From RUG100 sp050953405 (GTDB taxonomy: Bacteria > Bacillota > Clostridia > Peptostreptococcales > Anaerovoracaceae), in NCBI GenBank assembly GCA_050953405.1, contig JBMNMP010000003.1, positions 434,001 through 498,000 of the forward strand: a DNA stretch of 64,000 nt, given 5' to 3'. Numbering within the stretch: the first letter of the stretch is position 1; each line of letters starts with the position of its first letter. Below the pieces are notes generated by a model, which had not been told where the DNA came from, searched no databases, and saw only the letters and a list, made by a program, of their open reading frames with translations. Both the position numbers and the translations under genes were made by a program. Below are positions 50,335 through 58,996 of the stretch, one piece after another.

Positions 50335-52974
50335 TTATTGTTTCACGATCACGCGGCGTTCCCAGTTGAAGGTGATCGGGGTGCGCTTTTTCTGCTGCGT
50401 ATTCTTCTTCCAGTTGAAGTTGAAGAAGTAAGCTCCGCTCTCGGTGCCCTTGACGAAGTATTCACCGCCTATGCGAACGACAGTCGACGGCTGAGACGGG
50501 AATGAACCACTGAGTCCGCTGGTGGCTTTCTCCATCACTTTCTGCCACAGCCTGGCGGCAGCAGGGGAGCCTTCATCGAGTTCCATATTCAAGTCACTGC
50601 CCAGCCAGCAGGCCGCCGAATACTGAGGCGTAAAGCCGCAGAACCAGGCATCGTATTTGTCTGACGTGGTACCCGTCTTTCCTGCTGTAGGCTGACTGGT
50701 CTGCGCATCGCGGGCGATTCCGCTGGTGACCGTGGTCCGCAGGATGTCGGTCATTATGAAAGCAACCCCCTTGTCGAGCACAGTCCTTCTGCTTTCCCCG
50801 GTTTCCAGCAGCGTGTCGCCGTGTTTGTCGGTGACCGTGGTGTACACCCTTGGCTTTACATAGACTCCGCTGTTGGGGAATACCCCGTAAGCGCTGGCCA
50901 TCTCGATCGGGGAGACACCTTTTGTCATTCCTCCCAGAGCCAGGGCGGCGGCGTTCCTGTCGTTGGTACTGCCGTTTTCCACTACGCTCGTGATCCCGAA
51001 GTCGTGCAGCTGCTCGATGGCGTCCGCGGGACCGATCTGCTGGAAGACGCGCACTGCATTGACGTTGATAGATTGTTCAACGGACTGGCGCAGGGTCTGC
51101 AGGCCGCGGTAGCCGCCATAAGCGTTGTGCGGCCACACGCGTCCGTTGATTGTCAGCGGGGCATCGTTGATGCGCGAGCTGGCGGTCCAGTATTTGCCGT
51201 AGAGACTGATGATATCGTTCTTATCGTGCCGCTTGAACTTCATGGGCTTGTTTTCCTTTGCGGCGTCAGCGCCCTGCTGCAGAGCGGTCGAATATACGGA
51301 AAGCGGCTTGATAGAGGATCCGGGCTGACGTGTACGCTGCGCACGGTTGTATAGCATCTTGCCCGTGGTATCGCGTCCGCCGGTCATCGCCTTGATATCC
51401 CCGTTCCTGAAATCGGTGACCACCATGGCTCCCTGAGGCTGTTGTACGCGCTGTCCCAGGCTGTATCCGTCCTCGCTGATGTAGTAGGCATCACCGGACT
51501 TGATGAAGATGCCGGGGTTATCCTTCATATATTGGAGGGAGACTACCAGATCGCCGTCACTGTTCATCTTTTTGTATTGACGCGGTATCAGCAGTGTAGA
51601 GCCCTGTATGCTGTAGACGATACCGTTCCGTGTGCTGTACATGTCCCTGATTTCCACGGCATAGTCCTTTTTGCCTTCGGTCTTTGTTTTGTAGAAGGTC
51701 AGTCTGCGGCCGGATCTGAGGATGATATTGCCCTGATCATCGGTGCTGAAGTCTCCGGGACGCAGTTTGAACAAGCCCTTGCTGTTGATGAGATTGCGGT
51801 ATCTGTAGAGCATGATGCCGCCCGATTTATTCAGTATGTTTCCATGGCTGTCGCGCCGCATATCGGTAACCTGCGGAAAGTTGGCGTCGTTCTCGAAAGT
51901 TGTGTCCACAGCCTGCTGCACTCTGCTGTTCATCGTAGTATGTATGCGCAGGCCGCCGGTGTACACCATCTTTCTGGCGTTTGCACTGGTGTATCCCTGC
52001 TTTTCAAGGTCGCTGATGACCTGCTCGACAACATAGTCGGCAAAATACGTCGCCCTGGAGCGGTAGACATTGTCATCCAGGTCGAGTTCTGATATAAGAT
52101 CTGTATGCTCGACGTTGTAAGCCTCGCGGGGATCGATGTATCCCTGTTGTTCCATATACTTTGCAGTTGTGCGGCGTCTTCCCGCACCGTTGTCTCCATT
52201 ATAGACAATGGTGTACCCGTCGCGCTGTGAGAGAATGTCCTTTTTCTTCAGTTTCAGGGCTTCGGACTCTATCGTATTGTTGTCCAGAGTGCGCACCAGC
52301 GAATAGTACTCCGGTGATTTGGGAATGCTGGCCAGGGCGATGCACTGCGCAAGATCCAGGTCTTCCACATCTTTGGAGAAGTAAGCCTGACTGGCCGCCT
52401 GCACCCCGTAAGCGTTGTATCCGAAGTATATGGTGTTCAGGTAAGCTTCCATGATCTGTTTTTTGGAAAGCTTGCGCTCCAGGAGCACTGTATACCAGGC
52501 TTCCGATATCTTTCTGTTGAGGGATCTGACGCTCTTGGTTTCCGGCAGGTAAACATTCCTCGCCAGCTGCTGTGTGATCGTGGAAGTGCCGCTGATCTGA
52601 CCTCCGGAAAAGATGCTTTCGCGTATGGCGCCCAACATGCGCACAAAATTAAAGCCGTGATGATCCCAGAAGGTCTTGTCCTCGATGGAGACGATCGCAT
52701 TTATCATGTTTTTAGGAATCTGATCGTAATCGACATTGATACGGTTTCCGTCGCCCCGGTAGATGTTTTCCATTACATTGCCTTCATCATCATACAAGAT
52801 GGAACTCTCCGAGAGATTTGCATAGATATTGTCGGGATCGATCCTGGGTGAACTGGCAATTACCGTGGCCGCGTAGAGCAGGAAAAATATAATCAAAGCA
52901 ACGATGGCCAGGAGGACCATCTTCGCTATTTTCTTGCCCTTTCGATGTTTCTTCTTTACATTTGCATATGACAT
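50335..52974 (-). CDS. Class A penicillin-binding protein (PBP1A-like)
   Basis: Bifunctional wall synthase of 879 residues. Basic N-terminus and one membrane helix (MVLLAIVALIIFFLLYAATV), glycosyltransferase domain (SIEDKTFWDHHGFNFVRML with the catalytic Glu; STITQQLARNVYL), a transpeptidase domain with RQPGSSIKPLSVYS (SxxK), SINVNAV (SxN) and AGKTGTTSDKYDAWF (KTG), and an OB-like insertion. No Shine-Dalgarno precedes the ATG; an extended -10 ends six bases before it, suggesting a leaderless mRNA. Confidence 0.95.
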   Translation of the reverse strand: MSYANVKKKHRKGKKIAKMVLLAIVALIIFFLLYAATVIASSPRIDPDNIYANLSESSILYDDEGNVMENIYRGDGNRINVDYDQIPKNMINAIVSIEDKTFWDHHGFNFVRMLGAIRESIFSGGQISGTSTITQQLARNVYLPETKSVRSLNRKISEAWYTVLLERKLSKKQIMEAYLNTIYFGYNAYGVQAASQAYFSKDVEDLDLAQCIALASIPKSPEYYSLVRTLDNNTIESEALKLKKKDILSQRDGYTIVYNGDNGAGRRRTTAKYMEQQGYIDPREAYNVEHTDLISELDLDDNVYRSRATYFADYVVEQVISDLEKQGYTSANARKMVYTGGLRIHTTMNSRVQQAVDTTFENDANFPQVTDMRRDSHGNILNKSGGIMLYRYRNLINSKGLFKLRPGDFSTDDQGNIILRSGRRLTFYKTKTEGKKDYAVEIRDMYSTRNGIVYSIQGSTLLIPRQYKKMNSDGDLVVSLQYMKDNPGIFIKSGDAYYISEDGYSLGQRVQQPQGAMVVTDFRNGDIKAMTGGRDTTGKMLYNRAQRTRQPGSSIKPLSVYSTALQQGADAAKENKPMKFKRHDKNDIISLYGKYWTASSRINDAPLTINGRVWPHNAYGGYRGLQTLRQSVEQSINVNAVRVFQQIGPADAIEQLHDFGITSVVENGSTNDRNAAALALGGMTKGVSPIEMASAYGVFPNSGVYVKPRVYTTVTDKHGDTLLETGESRRTVLDKGVAFIMTDILRTTVTSGIARDAQTSQPTAGKTGTTSDKYDAWFCGFTPQYSAACWLGSDLNMELDEGSPAAARLWQKVMEKATSGLSGSFPSQPSTVVRIGGEYFVKGTESGAYFFNFNWKKNTQQKKRTPITFNWERRVIVKQ

Positions 52975-52980
52975 GAAAAG

Positions 52981-52989
52981 ATTATACCA
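52981..52989 (-). promoter_or_regulatory. Extended -10 promoter of the class A PBP gene, abutting its ATG
   Basis: Minus strand TGG-TATAAT (TATAAT 52981-52986), then CTTTTC, then the ATG at 52974. Initiation seven bases downstream of the -10 falls on the A of the start codon. Confidence 0.68.
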
Positions 52990-53071
52990 TAAAAGGCTAT
53001 TGCGTTGTTATGGAAAATATTGTAAGCTAAATGTGTGACATGCGGAACGGCCCTTTGAAGGAGGTCAACCC

Positions 53072-55324
53072 TTGAGAAGGCCGGTAGTCACTGCTGCGGC
53101 CGGGTTTGCGCTGGGCATCCCGCTGGCAGTGCAGTTCAAGTTCATAGTTATCATGGTCCCCGTGATATGGCTGCTGGTGCTGGCTGTATACATCCTGAGG
53201 GTGCGGGGACCGGTGATCGTATTTCTGTGCTTTCTGGCTGCGGGCTGCAGCCTGATGACTCTTTGTGCGCATCAGGTCGATCCGCTGACGCATCTGGACG
53301 GCAAGAACGCCCGGATATGCGGTGTGCTTACTTCGTCATCGGTGAAGAACGGACGTGCGCGGCTGGAGCTCCGCGAAGACGGCGGGGGACGTGTGCTGCT
53401 GTCAGTCTATCAAAGGGATGGAGAGGGAACTAGAGCTTTCGACGGCTTGAGGGACGGCATCAGGATCGAAGCTTATGCGAGTCTTTCTTCTCCCTCTCCG
53501 GCAAGGAACCCCGGCTGTTTCGATTACCGCATGTACCTGAAGACGAAGCGGATATCGATGACGGCATCCGCCGGCATCTGGCAGGTGAAGACGTGCGGTA
53601 TCGCATCAAAGCCGAGATACAGTCTCTGGCTCCTGCGCCATGACTTCAGGGAGAGACTTTCTCCATATATGGACAAAGAAAGCCTGGGAATGCTGCAGGC
53701 CATGCTGTTCGGAGACAAGTCGGGGCTGGAAGAGAAGCTGTATGAAGATTTCCAGAAGAACGGCACCGCGCATATACTGGCGGTGAGCGGCCTTCACGTG
53801 GGAATGGTATACGGTCTTTTCTGCGGCATACTGGGCGGCAGGCGGCGCTTGTCAACTAATTTCATCATAATAATGATGCTGGGCCTTTATGCAGCCCTGG
53901 CGGGATTTTCTCCTTCGGTGGTCAGGGCGGTGATCATGATCGTGATGCACATGATCTCCCGTCTTGCACATTACCGGTACGATCTGATGACGGCCGCTGC
54001 TCTGACGGCATTGCTGATGCTGGTGTATAACCCGTATCAGATCTTTGGACTTGGCTTTCAGCTGTCTTTCCTGGCCATCTTCACTCTGGCAGCAGTCATG
54101 CCGGTCTTTGCCGCGATGCCGCTGCCGCCGCTTTTCAGGAGTGTACTGCTGCCGGTACTGGCGATACAGGCCGGCATGGCCCCGTATACGGCTTATGTTT
54201 TCAACTATTTTTCACTGGGTGCTTTTGCGGCCAACATCCCTGTGATCTTTCTGGCCGGTATAGTGGTGCCTGCCGGTGCGCTTGCTCTCATGGCGACGGC
54301 GCTGCTGCCGCCGCTTTCGGGATTCTGCGCGGCCTTCCTTTCCGTGGGAACAAGGTGCATCGTGGGGGCCAACGATCTGTTGTACGCAGGCGGAGCCACG
54401 GCTTTTGACGTAGTCTCACCGCCGCTGCCGGCGGTGCTCGCTTACTATGGCCTGTTCTTTTTCTTCTTCTCCGAGATGGCGCGGATATGGATCATCCGCC
54501 GCCGCCGGCGATCCATCGCCTCAGGTCTTTTGTGCATACTCATGATGGTGCTCTTTTTCAATGCGGGCTGGAACAGCGGATTCCGGAGCGCGGAGGTGGT
54601 CTTCGTCGACGTGGGGCAGGGTTCCTGCATCCATCTGCGGACACCGAAGGGCCATAATATCCTCATTGACGGTGGTGGCCGGGAGGACTACAACATGGGC
54701 AGGAAAACATTGAAGCCATATCTGCTGAAGAACGGGGTGCGCCGCATCGATCTGGCGCTGGCGACGCATAAGGACATGGATCATTACAAGGGACTGGTGG
54801 AACTGAAGAAAGAGGGCATGGTGAAACAACTGATTACGAATGATATGGAGATAGAGCCGGGTACCGTTCTTGTGAAGGAAGGTGATTTTCGGATCACCAC
54901 GGTGGCTCCGGCAGCGGACACGGGAGACATCGGCTCCGGGGTGACCACTGAAGAGAATGAGAGCAGTCTGGTGTTTCGCGTCGACAGCAGGGATTGGTCG
55001 CTGCTGGCGACTGGCGATATCGGAAAGGACACGGAAAAAAACATCGCCGCCTACTGGGATCAAAGCGGCGGTAGAATGCTGGATGTCGATGTGATCGCCG
55101 TGCCCCACCACGGGAGCCGCAACAGTTCTTCGGCGGTGCTCTTGAAAAAGAGCTCTCCTTCGGTGGCCGTGATCCAGGTGGGCAAAAACAACTACGGACA
55201 TCCGGCGCCGCAGACGGTAGCCGCTTACCGGAAGGCGGGAGCCAGTGTCTTCAGAAATGATGAAGACGGCGCCCTGGGGATATTCAAAGGGTTCCGCTGG
55301 AGGCGCGTCATCAATAGTGAATGA
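53072..55324 (+). CDS. comEC: ComEC/Rec2 DNA-uptake channel protein
   Basis: Membrane channel for single-stranded DNA in natural transformation. 750 residues: N-terminal membrane and OB-like part (to about 190), the Competence domain with AVSGLHVGMVYGLFCG and many helices (about 200-480), and a C-terminal metallo-beta-lactamase domain (VVFVDVGQGSCIHLRTPKG, ATHKDMDHYKGL, VPHHGSRNSSSAVL) proposed to be the nuclease. TTG start behind AAGGAGG. No other com genes are in the window. Its usual partner holA follows only after two inserted genes. Confidence 0.94.
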   Translation: MRRPVVTAAAGFALGIPLAVQFKFIVIMVPVIWLLVLAVYILRVRGPVIVFLCFLAAGCSLMTLCAHQVDPLTHLDGKNARICGVLTSSSVKNGRARLELREDGGGRVLLSVYQRDGEGTRAFDGLRDGIRIEAYASLSSPSPARNPGCFDYRMYLKTKRISMTASAGIWQVKTCGIASKPRYSLWLLRHDFRERLSPYMDKESLGMLQAMLFGDKSGLEEKLYEDFQKNGTAHILAVSGLHVGMVYGLFCGILGGRRRLSTNFIIIMMLGLYAALAGFSPSVVRAVIMIVMHMISRLAHYRYDLMTAAALTALLMLVYNPYQIFGLGFQLSFLAIFTLAAVMPVFAAMPLPPLFRSVLLPVLAIQAGMAPYTAYVFNYFSLGAFAANIPVIFLAGIVVPAGALALMATALLPPLSGFCAAFLSVGTRCIVGANDLLYAGGATAFDVVSPPLPAVLAYYGLFFFFFSEMARIWIIRRRRRSIASGLLCILMMVLFFNAGWNSGFRSAEVVFVDVGQGSCIHLRTPKGHNILIDGGGREDYNMGRKTLKPYLLKNGVRRIDLALATHKDMDHYKGLVELKKEGMVKQLITNDMEIEPGTVLVKEGDFRITTVAPAADTGDIGSGVTTEENESSLVFRVDSRDWSLLATGDIGKDTEKNIAAYWDQSGGRMLDVDVIAVPHHGSRNSSSAVLLKKSSPSVAVIQVGKNNYGHPAPQTVAAYRKAGASVFRNDEDGALGIFKGFRWRRVINSE

Positions 55325-55347
55325 GCTCGCGGGCGCGTCGCCGGGCC

Positions 55348-55389
55348 AAAAAAGAAACATGCGGACCGTCATTGACGACCCGCACATTT
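55348..55389 (-). terminator. Terminator of the 28-codon gene
   Basis: Minus strand: AAATGTGCGGGTCGTCA, tiny loop, TGACGGTCCGCATGTTT, then CTTTTTT. A long stem with one mismatch at most per side; directional for the small gene. Confidence 0.85.
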
Positions 55390-55409
55390 CCGTGTTATCC
55401 ATTGTCTAA

Positions 55410-55496
55410 CTAATTGCTGACTTTCAGCTTCCTCTGTGCGTAACCAACTCCTGCAAGACCGAGTGTTCCGAAGAGGATTGCAAACCAAATTACCAT
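55410..55496 (-). CDS. 28-residue single-helix membrane peptide
   Basis: An ATG at 55496 preceded by AAAGGAG at an 8-base spacing opens a 28-codon frame ending in TAG. The peptide has a hydrophobic helix (VIWFAILFGTLGLAGVGYA) and a basic tail (QRKLKV). A dedicated terminator follows. The strong ribosome binding site, membrane-helix composition and own terminator argue for a real small gene, divergent from the CoA-transferase gene. Function unknown; small subunits of membrane complexes or transporters look like this. Confidence 0.7.
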   Translation of the reverse strand: MVIWFAILFGTLGLAGVGYAQRKLKVSN

Positions 55497-55563
55497 ATTG
55501 TTTACTCCTTTAATCATTTATTATTTATTACTTTGCTATAGTAGCACCGTACCCCGCACATAG

Positions 55564-55586
55564 GGATATACAAAATAGATATATCC
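55564..55586. promoter_or_regulatory. Inverted repeat between the small gene and the CoA-transferase gene
   Basis: GGATATA-N9-TATATCC, perfect 7-bp arms. It lies 10 bp upstream of the -35 of the CoA-transferase promoter and about 70 bp upstream of the small gene on the other strand. Candidate operator for both. Confidence 0.55.
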
Positions 55587-55596
55587 GTTGCCCTGA

Positions 55597-55625
55597 TTGA
55601 CTTTTAACAAATAACAAGGTAAACT
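55597..55625 (+). promoter_or_regulatory. Promoter of the CoA-transferase gene
   Basis: TTGACT (55597-55602), 17 bp, TAAACT (55620-55625). Leader about 60 bases. Confidence 0.7.
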
Positions 55626-55692
55626 TTATTCGTTGTCCGCACGGCGGGCATTTCATGAGTAATTAAATTTTAACGCAGAGGAGAATTTACAG

Positions 55693-57033
55693 ATGGATTA
55701 TCAGAAAATGTATCAGGAAAAGCTGACGACGGCAGAAGAAGCTGTCAAGGTTGTTAAATCCGGAGACTGGGTAGATTATACCTGGTGTCTTCAGCATCCG
55801 GTGGACCTCGATAAGGCGCTGGCCGCCAGAAAGGACGAGCTTTATGATGTAAAGGTAAGGGGAGGCGTTACTTCCTGGATGCCTGAGATCGCAAAGGCAG
55901 AGGATGCAGGAGATCATTTTACCTGGCATTCATGGCACTGTAGCGGAATAGACAGAAAGATAATTAAGAAGGGCATGGGATACTTTGGACCGATGAGGTA
56001 TTCTGAACTGCCGCGTTTCTATCGTGAACATCTGGATCCGGTAGATGTAGTGATGCTCCAGGTTCCTCCTATGGACAAGTTCGGTAACTTTTCCTTCTCG
56101 CTCGCTCCTTCGCACCTTGATGCGATCTGCTCCAGAGCAAAGCACATCATCGTTGAAGTAAACGAGACACTGCCCTGGGTATACGGACTGACGGGCACAG
56201 AAATAAACATAAAGGATGTAGATGCTGTAGTAGAAGGCAGCAATACACCCCTGCCGGAGATGGGCAGCACGCCGGCTACAGATGTAGACAGAAAGGTCGC
56301 TGAACTGATCGTACCCGAGATACCGAACGGCGCCTGCCTGCAGCTGGGTATCGGCGGCATGCCGAACACAGTAGGCGCCATGATTGCAGATTCAGACCTC
56401 AAGGATCTGGGAGTGCACACCGAGATGTACGTGGATGCTTTTGTGGACATCGCAAAGGCAGGCAAGATCAATGGCAAGAACAAATCCAAGGATAGAGGCC
56501 GTCAGGTATTCGCTTTCGCAGCCGGCAGCAAAAAGCTGTTTGATTATGCCGACAGGAACCCCGATGTAATGGGAGCCCCGGTAGATTATACGAACGATGT
56601 GGAAGTCATCGCTTCACTGGACAAGTTCATCTCCATCAATAATGCGGTCGACATGGACCTCTTCGGTCAGGTCAACGCTGAATCCGCAGGACTGAAGCAC
56701 ATTTCGGGAACAGGCGGACAGCTGGACTTCGTAATGGGAGCTTACCGTTCCAACGGCGGCAAGAGCTTCATCTGCATGTCCTCATCTTTCGAGACAAAGG
56801 ACGGAGAGCTGAAGAGCCGTATCGTTCCAACACTGACGAACGGTTCCATATGCACTGATCCGCGCAGCGCTGTGCACTACATAGTAACTGAATACGGCAT
56901 GGTAAATCTCAAGGGAATGAGCACCTGGGAGAGAGCCGAGGCTCTGATCTCGATCGCACACCCCAAGTTCAGGGATGAACTGATCAAGAGTGCCGAGAAG
57001 ATGAATATCTGGAGACAGTCCAACAAGAGATAG
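55693..57033 (+). CDS. but: Butyryl-CoA:acetate CoA-transferase
   Basis: 446 residues of the acetyl-CoA hydrolase/transferase family. It makes butyrate by moving CoA from butyryl-CoA to acetate. Seen: GDWVDYTWCLQHPVDLDKAL at the start, GIGGMPNTVGAMIA, the catalytic-glutamate segment HTEMYVDAFVD, and the family end TDPRSAVHYIVTEYGMVNLKG. Length and the GTGGQLDFVMGAYRSNGGKS stretch fit the But/4-hydroxybutyrate CoA-transferase group; But is favoured because bcd-etfBA is nearby. 4-hydroxybutyrate CoA-transferase is the alternative. AGAGGAG precedes the ATG. Confidence 0.87.
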   Translation: MDYQKMYQEKLTTAEEAVKVVKSGDWVDYTWCLQHPVDLDKALAARKDELYDVKVRGGVTSWMPEIAKAEDAGDHFTWHSWHCSGIDRKIIKKGMGYFGPMRYSELPRFYREHLDPVDVVMLQVPPMDKFGNFSFSLAPSHLDAICSRAKHIIVEVNETLPWVYGLTGTEINIKDVDAVVEGSNTPLPEMGSTPATDVDRKVAELIVPEIPNGACLQLGIGGMPNTVGAMIADSDLKDLGVHTEMYVDAFVDIAKAGKINGKNKSKDRGRQVFAFAAGSKKLFDYADRNPDVMGAPVDYTNDVEVIASLDKFISINNAVDMDLFGQVNAESAGLKHISGTGGQLDFVMGAYRSNGGKSFICMSSSFETKDGELKSRIVPTLTNGSICTDPRSAVHYIVTEYGMVNLKGMSTWERAEALISIAHPKFRDELIKSAEKMNIWRQSNKR

Positions 57034-57054
57034 CAATCGAGACCCTGCAAATAA

Positions 57055-57084
57055 CCCCGGCGCTGTCAAGGTGCCGGGGTTTTT
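57055..57084 (+). terminator. Terminator of the CoA-transferase gene
   Basis: CCCCGG, 13-base loop, CCGGGG, TTTTT. Confidence 0.9.
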
Positions 57085-57272
57085 GGTGCCCGGGAGCAGG
57101 GCCTTGAGCACCGGATTTTGTTATATTTATATCAACCGGTTTGCGTAGGGGAGATGTATTTATGGCATGGGTACCGGTAAGCTGCGGCCACGGATGGTGA
57201 AGTGTCGCTCAACGTGATATAATAAAGCCCGGGCAGGCAATCGAAGAATCACAGAAGGAAGAAACGGGGAAA

Positions 57273-58331
57273 ATGGCAGCAAAACATGCATTTGAAATAT
57301 TCAGCAATGATTTGAAGAACGGAAGGCTGGGAAGCCTGGTATTTCTGCACGGTGCGGAACAGTATCTGGTGAGCTGGGCATGCGACAGCATAGTCGGGAA
57401 AATTGTGAACGAGGCCAGCAGACCGCTGGATCTGACGCGGTTCGATCCCGGCAATTTTGATATCGATGCTGTGATCGAAGCCTGCAGCACCCTGCCCATC
57501 ATGTCGCCGAAGAAAGTGGTCGTTCTCGACAATTTCTTCTATATCTGGGGCGGTGCGCGCAAGGATGTATTTGGCGACACACAAAAGAAGTCGTTCACTG
57601 AGCTCATCAAAAATATACCGGACAGCACGCTGCTGGTGGTCACGGCACCGCAGCCTGATGATTACAGGACGCGCCGCTATGGCAACAGTCTCTCCAAGGC
57701 GCTGGCTGCGGCGGGGAAGGAATACAACTTCCAGCCTCTTCAGGGAGGACAGCTGCTGGGTTTCATGAAGAAGAGGCTGGTGGCCGCAGGCAAGTCGGCC
57801 AGCCGGGACACCATGGAAATGCTGATCGCGGAGAGCGGTTATGCAAACGATGAGATCGATTACGGCTTGTACAATCTGGATAATGATCTGAAGAAAATAA
57901 TCGCCCTCTCAAAGGGTGATGTGGTCACTGAAGAGGATGTGGCTCAGGCGGTCTCCGACAACCTGGAGCACAACAGCTTCAAGCTGATGGACAGCATCTG
58001 CGGGGGACGCAAGGGAGATGCCTTCAACCTGCTGCGGCAGCTGCTCCTCTCGGGGCACAACGAGTTCCAGCTCCTGGGGATGATAATAGGACAGCTGGAG
58101 CTGATGCTGGAGACAAAACAGATGATGCGGCTGGGTATGAGCAGACCGCAGATGACGAAGATCCTCGGCGTCAATGATTACCGCGTCAGGAAAGCGATGG
58201 GCTTTTCAGGCGGCTACACCGAGAAACAACTGCGCCTGATGCTGATGCGGGCTTTTGAGGTGGAGAAAAACATCAAGCGGAGGATCCTGGGAGCTCAAAT
58301 GGCTCTGGAACTGTTCATCGCGCGCATCTGA
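57273..58331 (+). CDS. holA: DNA polymerase III delta subunit
   Basis: Clamp-loader subunit that opens the beta clamp. 352 residues; the N-terminal KAFEIFSNDLKNGRLGSLVFLHGAEQYLVSWACD pattern (shown in part by LHGAEQYLV), LPIMSPKKVVVLDNF and the C-terminal helical bundle (ILGVNDYRVRKAMGFSGGYT) are HolA features. An extended -10 (TGA-TATAAT, 57218-57223) precedes it. comEC-holA adjacency is usual; here the small gene and but separate them, and rpsT does not follow. Confidence 0.93.
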   Translation: MAAKHAFEIFSNDLKNGRLGSLVFLHGAEQYLVSWACDSIVGKIVNEASRPLDLTRFDPGNFDIDAVIEACSTLPIMSPKKVVVLDNFFYIWGGARKDVFGDTQKKSFTELIKNIPDSTLLVVTAPQPDDYRTRRYGNSLSKALAAAGKEYNFQPLQGGQLLGFMKKRLVAAGKSASRDTMEMLIAESGYANDEIDYGLYNLDNDLKKIIALSKGDVVTEEDVAQAVSDNLEHNSFKLMDSICGGRKGDAFNLLRQLLLSGHNEFQLLGMIIGQLELMLETKQMMRLGMSRPQMTKILGVNDYRVRKAMGFSGGYTEKQLRLMLMRAFEVEKNIKRRILGAQMALELFIARI

Positions 58332-58394
58332 ACGGGGCCGGAGCCGTCACTTTTGATAAATTTGTGACAATCTTGTATACATTGTTTGAAATTG

Positions 58395-58423
58395 TTGACT
58401 TTTCTAAATACGTTTGTTATACT
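58395..58423 (+). promoter_or_regulatory. Promoter of the Stn-like operon
   Basis: TTGACT (58395-58400), 17 bp, TATACT (58418-58423). Leader about 42 bases with AAAGGAGA. Confidence 0.78.
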
Positions 58424-58471
58424 CAGCTTATTAGAATACTACTACATACAATTTCATAAAGGAGATGCTGC

Positions 58472-58984
58472 ATGAGTGACAAAAGTGGCTGCTGCGGAGA
58501 AAATAAAGCAGAAAAATTCAAGGAGCTGGCGCCTGTTTTGAAGGAGTACGCCGGCGTGCCCGGGAGCCTCATTACTATCTTACAGAAGACACAGGAGCTC
58601 TATGGGTATCTATCACCAATGGCAATCAACTACATTTCAGAGGAGACAGGCATCAAACCTGCAAAGATTTATGGTGTTGCCACGTTTTATGCACAGTTCC
58701 GTATGGAACCGGTCGGCAAGTACCTCATCATGTTATGCAAAGGTACTGCTTGTCATGTCAACGGTGCCGATGCGATCGGGGAATCGGTATGCGAGCACCT
58801 GGGGATCAGCGATGGCGAAACTACTGAAGACGGGCTGTTCACTTTGAACAATGTAGCCTGCCTGGGTTGTTGTTCGCTGGCACCGGTCATGATGGTACAG
58901 GGCGCAGAGGAAACAGAGACCTACGGTAATCTGACCAAGGATTCGGTGAAGGAAATACTGGACGAAATCAAGGCCAGAGGGTAG
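58472..58984 (+). CDS. nuoE: NuoE-like [2Fe-2S] subunit (StnA/HydC/HndA type)
   Basis: 170 residues of the 24-kDa thioredoxin-like ferredoxin subunit. The [2Fe-2S] ligands are CKGTAC (C-x4-C) and CLGCC (C-x3-C in NVACLGCCSLAP). Such subunits pair with NuoF-like proteins in complex I and in soluble bifurcating enzymes (HydABC, Hnd, Stn, Hyl). The next gene is the NuoF partner, 12 bases on; no membrane subunits of complex I are present, so a soluble complex is indicated. Confidence 0.93.
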   Translation: MSDKSGCCGENKAEKFKELAPVLKEYAGVPGSLITILQKTQELYGYLSPMAINYISEETGIKPAKIYGVATFYAQFRMEPVGKYLIMLCKGTACHVNGADAIGESVCEHLGISDGETTEDGLFTLNNVACLGCCSLAPVMMVQGAEETETYGNLTKDSVKEILDEIKARG

Positions 58985-58996
58985 GAGGTGCTGACT

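Noticed and set aside
57118..57135. Rex-like TTGTTAT-ATTT-ATATCAA between but and holA
   Set aside because: It lies after the but terminator and before holA, with an imperfect second half; no redox gene would be controlled.
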